A stretch of 64,000 nucleotides of DNA from Acidovorax sp. NCPPB 3576 (GTDB taxonomy: Bacteria > Pseudomonadota > Gammaproteobacteria > Burkholderiales > Burkholderiaceae_C), in contig NZ_CP097267.1 in assembly GCF_028473605.1 (NCBI RefSeq), positions 4,208,501 through 4,272,500 on the forward strand, in the 5' to 3' direction. Within the stretch, counting starts at the first letter, position 1. Every line of letters starts with the position of its first letter. The notes under the pieces are model-generated. The model was given only the letters and a program-made list of their open reading frames with translations, had not been told where the DNA came from and did not search any database. The translations under genes were made by a program, and so were the position numbers. Below are positions 59,672 through 64,000 of this stretch, in pieces.

Positions 59672-61182
59672 GCGCCGTCCCCGGCCGATGGCGCCTGCGG
59701 GGCCGGCGCTGGCGGCAACGGTGCGATGGCGGTTGCCACAGGCATCTCTGCCGGTGTGCCGAACCGCACCGACACCCGCAGGCCTTTCAAGCGCGGCGAG
59801 CCGTCCAGATCGACCTGCGCCTGGTGCATGCGCGCGATGGACTGCACGATGGCCAGCCCCAGTCCGCTGCCCGACACCTGCGCCCCACCTTCAGCGGCCT
59901 GCGGCGCGCGGTAGAACCGGCCCAGCACGCGCTCGCGGTCGCCCTCGCCGATGCCCGGGCCGCTGTCTTCCACCACCAGCGTGACGGTGCCGGCCCGTGC
60001 GGGCGCTCCGGGCTCCGCACCATCCGCACGGACGTCGGCGTTCGTGCCGGCGATCACCTGCACATCGACCACCCCGCCGTCGGGCGTGTACTTGACCGCG
60101 TTGTCCACCAGGTTGCGCAGCAGGATGCGCAGGGCCTCGGCATGGCCGGCCACCGGCGCCGCATCGGCCCTGGCCAGGCCCAGGTCGATGCCGCGCTGCT
60201 GGGCGGCGGGCGCCGCATCGGCCACGGCCTGCAGCGCCAGATCGGCCAGCACCACGGGCTGCGCGGGCGCACCGGCGGCCACGCTGGATTCCTGCCGCGC
60301 CAGGGCCAGCAACTGCTCGACCAGCCGCGTGGCCCGGTCGATGCCGGCCGACAGCCGGGCCACGGCCACGCCACGGGCCTCGGCATCAGGCGCGCGCAGC
60401 AGCCCCTGCGCCTGCAGCTTGAGCGCGGCCAGGGGCGAGCGCAACTCGTGCGCCGCATCGGCCACGAAGTGCTGCTGCGCCTCGAACGCGCGCTGCACCC
60501 GCGCGAACAGCAGGTTCAGCTCGTCCACCAGCGGCTGCACTTCGGCCGGCAGGGCATCGCCGTTGACGGGCGAGAGGTCGTCCGCCTGGCGCTGCGCCAC
60601 CTCGCGGCGCACGCGCTCCACCGGCGCGAGCGAGCCGCTCACCACCCACCACACGGCCAGCGCCAGCAGGGGCGCCATGAACGCGATGGGCCCCGCGGTG
60701 CGCAGGGCCAGATCGCGCGCCATGGCTTTGCGCACCGCCATGTCCTGCGCCACCTGAATGACCTGCGCGCGCGTCTGCACCGAAAACACGCGGTAGGTGG
60801 TGCCGTGCGCCTTCACCTTGGAAAACCCCAGCACCGCGCGCTGCGGCAGGGCAGCGCCCACGGCGGATTCGAACACGCGCGAGCCTTCGGACGACCACAC
60901 CTGCACGACGAACTCGTAGCTTTCGTCCTCGTGCACCAGCGGCCCGGGCGCATCGGCCGGCACGGCAGGCAGGCCGGGCCGCAGGGCCATCGCCATCTGC
61001 TCCATGTGGTAATCAAAGATCTCGTCGGCCTCGGACAGGGCCGAGCGGTACGACAGCACGATCTGCAGCAGCGCCGTGCACACGATCGCCGCCAGCAGGA
61101 ACCACAGCAGCCGCGCGCGCAGCGAATGCGCCGGCGCCGCCACGCGGGGAGACTGCGGCAGGTCTTGGACCGCGGGCTTCAT
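59668..61182 (-). CDS. Sensor histidine kinase (QseC/PmrB-like)
   Basis: A 504-residue membrane histidine kinase. TM1 is at about residues 24-44, a periplasmic sensor of about 115 residues follows, TM2 is at about 162-183, then HAMP. The dimerisation domain has the phosphorylated His245 in FVADAAHELRSPL. The ATPase domain has an N box (NLVDNAVKYTPDGG), G1 (VEDSGPGIG), and G2 (GSGLGLAIV). The Pro/Ala-rich tail is not conserved. It is coupled to the response regulator by an ATGA overlap and to cls by a TTGA overlap. The signal is unknown; QseC-like kinases sense cations, antimicrobial peptides or autoinducers. Confidence 0.92.
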   Translation of the reverse strand: MKPAVQDLPQSPRVAAPAHSLRARLLWFLLAAIVCTALLQIVLSYRSALSEADEIFDYHMEQMAMALRPGLPAVPADAPGPLVHEDESYEFVVQVWSSEGSRVFESAVGAALPQRAVLGFSKVKAHGTTYRVFSVQTRAQVIQVAQDMAVRKAMARDLALRTAGPIAFMAPLLALAVWWVVSGSLAPVERVRREVAQRQADDLSPVNGDALPAEVQPLVDELNLLFARVQRAFEAQQHFVADAAHELRSPLAALKLQAQGLLRAPDAEARGVAVARLSAGIDRATRLVEQLLALARQESSVAAGAPAQPVVLADLALQAVADAAPAAQQRGIDLGLARADAAPVAGHAEALRILLRNLVDNAVKYTPDGGVVDVQVIAGTNADVRADGAEPGAPARAGTVTLVVEDSGPGIGEGDRERVLGRFYRAPQAAEGGAQVSGSGLGLAIVQSIARMHQAQVDLDGSPRLKGLRVSVRFGTPAEMPVATAIAPLPPAPAPQAPSAGDGA

Positions 61183-61838
61183 GCCTTGGGCACCATGTAG
61201 CCCACGCCGCGCACGTTCAGCACCAGGTCGGCGCCCAGCTTCTTGCGCAGGCCGTGCACATACACCTCCACGGCGTTGCTGCTGATCTCGTCCTTCCAGC
61301 CATAGAGCTTTTCTTCGAGCTGGGTGCGCGACAGCACCATGCCCGGGCGCGCCAGCAGCGGCTCCAGCACGGCCCATTCGCGCGCCGACAGCACCACGGG
61401 CGCGCCGTTCACCGTCACTTCGCGCGTGGCCGGCAAAATCCGCACGCCCTTGTGCTCGTAAGCCGGCTCGGCCCGCCCGGCCGCGCGCCGCGTGAGGGCG
61501 CGGATGCGGGCCAGCAGTTCGTCCAGTTCGTAGGGCTTGAGCACGTAGTCGTCGGCGCCGGCATCCAGCCCCTCCACGCGCTGGGCCAGCGCATCGCGCG
61601 CGGTGGCCACCAGCACCGGGGTGCGGTCCTTGCGCGCGCGCAGGTCGCGCAGCACCGCCAGGCCGTCGCGCCGGGGCAGGCCCAGGTCCAGCAGCACGAG
61701 GTCGTAGGTCTGCGTGCGCAGGGCGGTGTCGGCCATCTCGCCGTCGCGCACCCAGTCCACCGCGTAGTGCTCGGCGCGCAGCAGATCGTGCACGGCTTCC
61801 CCGATCATGGTGTCGTCTTCCACGAGCAGCAGGCGCAT
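61179..61838 (-). CDS. OmpR-family response regulator (QseB/TctD-like)
   Basis: A 219-residue regulator. The receiver domain has the acidic pocket (EDD at 7-9), the phosphorylated Asp51 and the conserved Lys in VLKPYELDELLARI. A winged-helix DNA-binding domain lies at about residues 125-217 (EVTVNGAPVVLSAREWAVLEPLL, ELYGWKDEISSNAVEVYVHGLRKKLG). It is the first gene of an overlapping operon with the kinase and cardiolipin synthase, which suggests envelope-stress or lipid control. Its targets are not apparent apart from possible autoregulation. Confidence 0.93.
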   Translation of the reverse strand: MRLLLVEDDTMIGEAVHDLLRAEHYAVDWVRDGEMADTALRTQTYDLVLLDLGLPRRDGLAVLRDLRARKDRTPVLVATARDALAQRVEGLDAGADDYVLKPYELDELLARIRALTRRAAGRAEPAYEHKGVRILPATREVTVNGAPVVLSAREWAVLEPLLARPGMVLSRTQLEEKLYGWKDEISSNAVEVYVHGLRKKLGADLVLNVRGVGYMVPKA

Positions 61839-62013
61839 GGGACGGCCCTCCTCTTCTTTTCAGGTCTCAAACGCCACCGCGCCGGCGGCGGCTGCGGCAA
61901 TCGCAGCGGCGGCGGCGCGGTGGCGTCGGGGTTGCGGACAGGCAGGCGGCGGCGTCATCATCCATGGCCGCCAAGCATAGCGGCCCAGCCCAATGCCGCC
62001 GCGTAGGACGCGG

Positions 62014-63543
62014 TCAGCCCAGCGGCACCGGCACGAAGATCTTGTCGCCGTCGCGCTGGATCAGCAGGGCCACCGATTTGCCCGCCTTGGCCATCGCCTC
62101 GCGCACCTGCTCCACGCCCCGGGCCGGCGTGCCGTTGATCGCCAGCAGCACGTCGCCGGGCTGCACGCCGGCCAGGGCGGCGGGGCCACGGGCATCCTCC
62201 ACCAGCAGGCCGCCGTCCACGCCGGCATCGCGGCGTTCCTGCGGCTGCAAAGGCCGCAGCGCCAGGCCCAGGCGGCCCTTGCCGGCGGACTTTTCCGAAC
62301 TGGCGATCTTGGTGGCCTTCTCGCTCGCATCGCCCAGCGTGGCGGTGAACTCCTCGGGCTTGCCATGGCGCCACACCTCCAGGCGCGCCTGCGTGCCGGG
62401 CGCCGCCTGGCCCACGATGGCCGGCAGATCGCCCGAAGCCACGATGCGCTGACCGTTCACGCTGCGGATCACGTCGCCCGATTTCAGGCCCGCCTTGTCG
62501 GCCGGGCCGCCCTCTTCCACGCCGGCCACCAGCGCCCCTTCGGGCTTGTCGAGCTGGAACGAATCGGCAAAGGCCTGGTTCACCTCCTGCACCGACACGC
62601 CCAGGCGCGCATGGCTGGCCTTGCCCGTCGCCACGATCTGGTCCTTGACCTTGGCCGCCACCTCGATCGGGATGGAGAACGACACGCCCTGGTAGCCGCC
62701 CGAGCGGCTGTAGATCTGCGAATTGATGCCCACCACCTCGCCGCGCGCATTGAACAGCGGGCCGCCCGAGTTGCCGGGGTTCACCGCCACGTCGGTCTGG
62801 ATGAAGGGCACGTAGCTGTCGTCCGGCAGCGAGCGCCCCTTGGCGCTCACCACGCCGGCCGTCACGCTGTTTTCGAAGCCGAAGGGCGAACCGATGGCCA
62901 GCACCCACTCGCCCACCGCGAGGTTGCGCGTGCTGCCCAGCTGCACCACGGGCAGGTCCTTCGCGTCGATCTTGAGCACCGCGATGTCGGTCTTGGGGTC
63001 GGAGCCCAGCACCTTGGCCCGGAACTCGCGCCGGTCGGTCAGCTTTACCGTGACCATGTTGGCGCCCTTCACCACGTGGGCGTTGGTGAGGATCACGCCA
63101 TCGGCGCTCACGATGAAGCCCGAGCCCTCGCCCCGCGTGGGCACCTCGCGCTGGCGGCCGGGGGCCTGCAGGCCGGGCGGCACCATGCCGAACCGGCGGA
63201 AGAATTCGAACATCGGATCGTTCGGGTCGATGCCCTGCGCGCCGCTGCGCGGGTGCGCCGCGGTCTCGTCATCGTCGTCGTCCGAATCGGTCATGGACGT
63301 CTTGGTGGTGCCGCTCACGCTGATGTTCACCACCGCCGGGCCGTTGCGCGCGGTGATCTGCGCGAAGTCCGGCGCCGTCACGCCGCCCGTGTAGGGCATG
63401 GCCGCTGGCTGCATCGCAGCGGGCGGCATGGCGGCGCGGCTGGAATGCATGTTGGTCACCAGGCCCGCGCCGGTGGCGCCGATGGCACCGGCGGTCAGCA
63501 GGGCCAGGGTCAGGCGGCGGGGGGTCGAGAGAACGGAGTTCAT
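62014..63543 (-). CDS. Do-family periplasmic serine protease (DegP/MucD-like)
   Basis: A 509-residue HtrA protease. The signal region includes a hydrophobic helix at residues 10-30. An acidic linker (DSDDDDDE, 87-94) is followed by a trypsin-like domain with catalytic His156, Asp186 and Ser259 (NPGNSGGP), then two PDZ domains. DegP-type proteins degrade or chaperone misfolded periplasmic proteins. It follows the response-regulator operon by 175 bp on the same strand and may belong to the same envelope-stress regulon. Its start is preceded by an AAGGACTGCC-type ribosome-binding site. Confidence 0.93.
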   Translation of the reverse strand: MNSVLSTPRRLTLALLTAGAIGATGAGLVTNMHSSRAAMPPAAMQPAAMPYTGGVTAPDFAQITARNGPAVVNISVSGTTKTSMTDSDDDDDETAAHPRSGAQGIDPNDPMFEFFRRFGMVPPGLQAPGRQREVPTRGEGSGFIVSADGVILTNAHVVKGANMVTVKLTDRREFRAKVLGSDPKTDIAVLKIDAKDLPVVQLGSTRNLAVGEWVLAIGSPFGFENSVTAGVVSAKGRSLPDDSYVPFIQTDVAVNPGNSGGPLFNARGEVVGINSQIYSRSGGYQGVSFSIPIEVAAKVKDQIVATGKASHARLGVSVQEVNQAFADSFQLDKPEGALVAGVEEGGPADKAGLKSGDVIRSVNGQRIVASGDLPAIVGQAAPGTQARLEVWRHGKPEEFTATLGDASEKATKIASSEKSAGKGRLGLALRPLQPQERRDAGVDGGLLVEDARGPAALAGVQPGDVLLAINGTPARGVEQVREAMAKAGKSVALLIQRDGDKIFVPVPLG

Positions 63544-63599
63544 GGCAGTCCTTTCGTTGGGTCGTTGCATGGGGGCAGTTTGGGCAACGAGACTTAGGT

Positions 63600-64000
63600 G
63601 TGGCTTAGCAGGCTGAAGAAATACCCCCGCTCAGCCAGCCCGGCAACCCAACCCCGGTAAGCTCACCAGTCCCTCCCATCTCCATTGCCTGACCCCATGC
63701 GCGGCGCCGACACCTTCACCGAGAGCCTGTTTTCCGTTCGCAAGCTCGACGACTTTGTCCCAGCCTCGCATCCCCTGCGTCCCATCCGCAAGATGGTCAA
63801 CGCAGCCTTGGCCAAGATGGATGCCCTGTTCTCGCGCATGTACGAAGCAGACATCAAAGGCGGGCGCCCCAGCATCGCCCCCGAGAAGCTGCTGCGCGCC
63901 ATGCTGCTGCAAGTGCTGTACAGCGTGCGCTCGGAGCGCCAGTTGATGGAGCAGGTGCAGTACAACCTCTTGTTTCGCTGGTTCATAGGCCTGTCCATGG
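63600..64000 (+). mobile_element. Insertion sequence of the IS5 group, left part
   Basis: The transposase gene implies an element whose left terminus lies upstream of 63697. I place it near 63600-63625, around TTAGCAGGCTGAAGAAATAC, because this is the junction after the degP promoter region and resembles a terminal sequence, but I could not verify an inverted repeat because the right end is outside the window. Confidence 0.5.
63697..64000 (+). CDS. IS5-family transposase, N-terminal part (cut by window end)
   Basis: The first 101 codons of a transposase with the DUF772/IS5 N-terminal pattern: FTESLFSVRKLDDFVPASHPLRPIR, then MYEADIKGGRPSIAPEKLLRAMLLQVLYSVRSERQLMEQVQYNLLFRWFIGLSM. The catalytic DDE residues lie downstream of the window. 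The frame is intact to the last base. Nothing indicates whether the copy is active. Confidence 0.88.
   Translation, partial: MRGADTFTESLFSVRKLDDFVPASHPLRPIRKMVNAALAKMDALFSRMYEADIKGGRPSIAPEKLLRAMLLQVLYSVRSERQLMEQVQYNLLFRWFIGLSM

Noticed and set aside
1..64000. CRISPR array or prophage
   Set aside because: No regularly spaced identical repeats, no phage structural genes and no integrase were seen. The dispersed repeats are irregularly spaced and tens of kilobases apart.

Overview
This 64 kb, very GC-rich window looks like a betaproteobacterial chromosome of the family Comamonadaceae, with Acidovorax or a close relative the best guess. The reasons are the protein families (DUF4148, DUF1841, Bug receptors, an IPTL-CTERM anchored protein, the beta-type 3-oxoadipate genes) and a dispersed short intergenic repeat whose core reads GCTATnAAAAATnTAGCAA, a type I recall from that family. 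Almost all of it is coding, in short operons on both strands.

Layout. 1-6272: the end of a ComF-like gene, trmL, a LysR regulator, a small DUF4148 exported protein, a MaoC hydratase, an orphan ParA, a LysE/RhtB exporter and a CPA2 cation/proton antiporter. 6354-17478: five co-directional genes, the last four overlapping by 4 nt (WGR-DUF4132, MoxR AAA+ ATPase, DUF5682, VWA protein, double-SWIM protein), corresponding in order and domains to the poorly understood yehI/yehL/yehM/yehP/yehQ genes of Escherichia coli. 17614-22106: a Fur box and TonB-dependent siderophore receptor, then a hipBA kinase toxin-antitoxin pair with a duplicated operator region. 22207-31660: a large minus-strand aromatic-acid cluster (pcaI, pcaJ, pcaF, pcaD, cyclase, YciI, SDR, AtoE-type transporter, catC, Bug receptor) diverging from an IclR/PcaR regulator, with an obvious operator between them. 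31821-38862: a chemoreceptor, DUF1841, a Cache-GGDEF-EAL protein, an unrecognised protein and a dihaem cytochrome c. 38967-41889: a second, smaller MoxR-VWA module. 42032-48142: the tamA-tamB outer-membrane assembly pair.

48830-52890 is the most unusual part. It has a tRNA-Arg(CCU), an HNH nuclease gene, about 330 bp of less GC-rich DNA without a gene, and then a gene for an exported protein. That protein carries an almost intact eukaryotic ubiquitin domain immediately after the predicted signal-peptidase site, followed by a choice-of-anchor-U-like domain and an IPTL-CTERM sorting tail. A zinc-ribbon membrane protein and an exported argininosuccinate-lyase-like protein follow.

52950-58106: a DUF2127 membrane protein, a DUF2946 protein, a second TonB-dependent receptor and its PepSY membrane partner. 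58271-63543: cardiolipin synthase, sensor kinase and response regulator in one overlapping chain, and a DegP/MucD protease. The window ends inside an IS5-type transposase gene.
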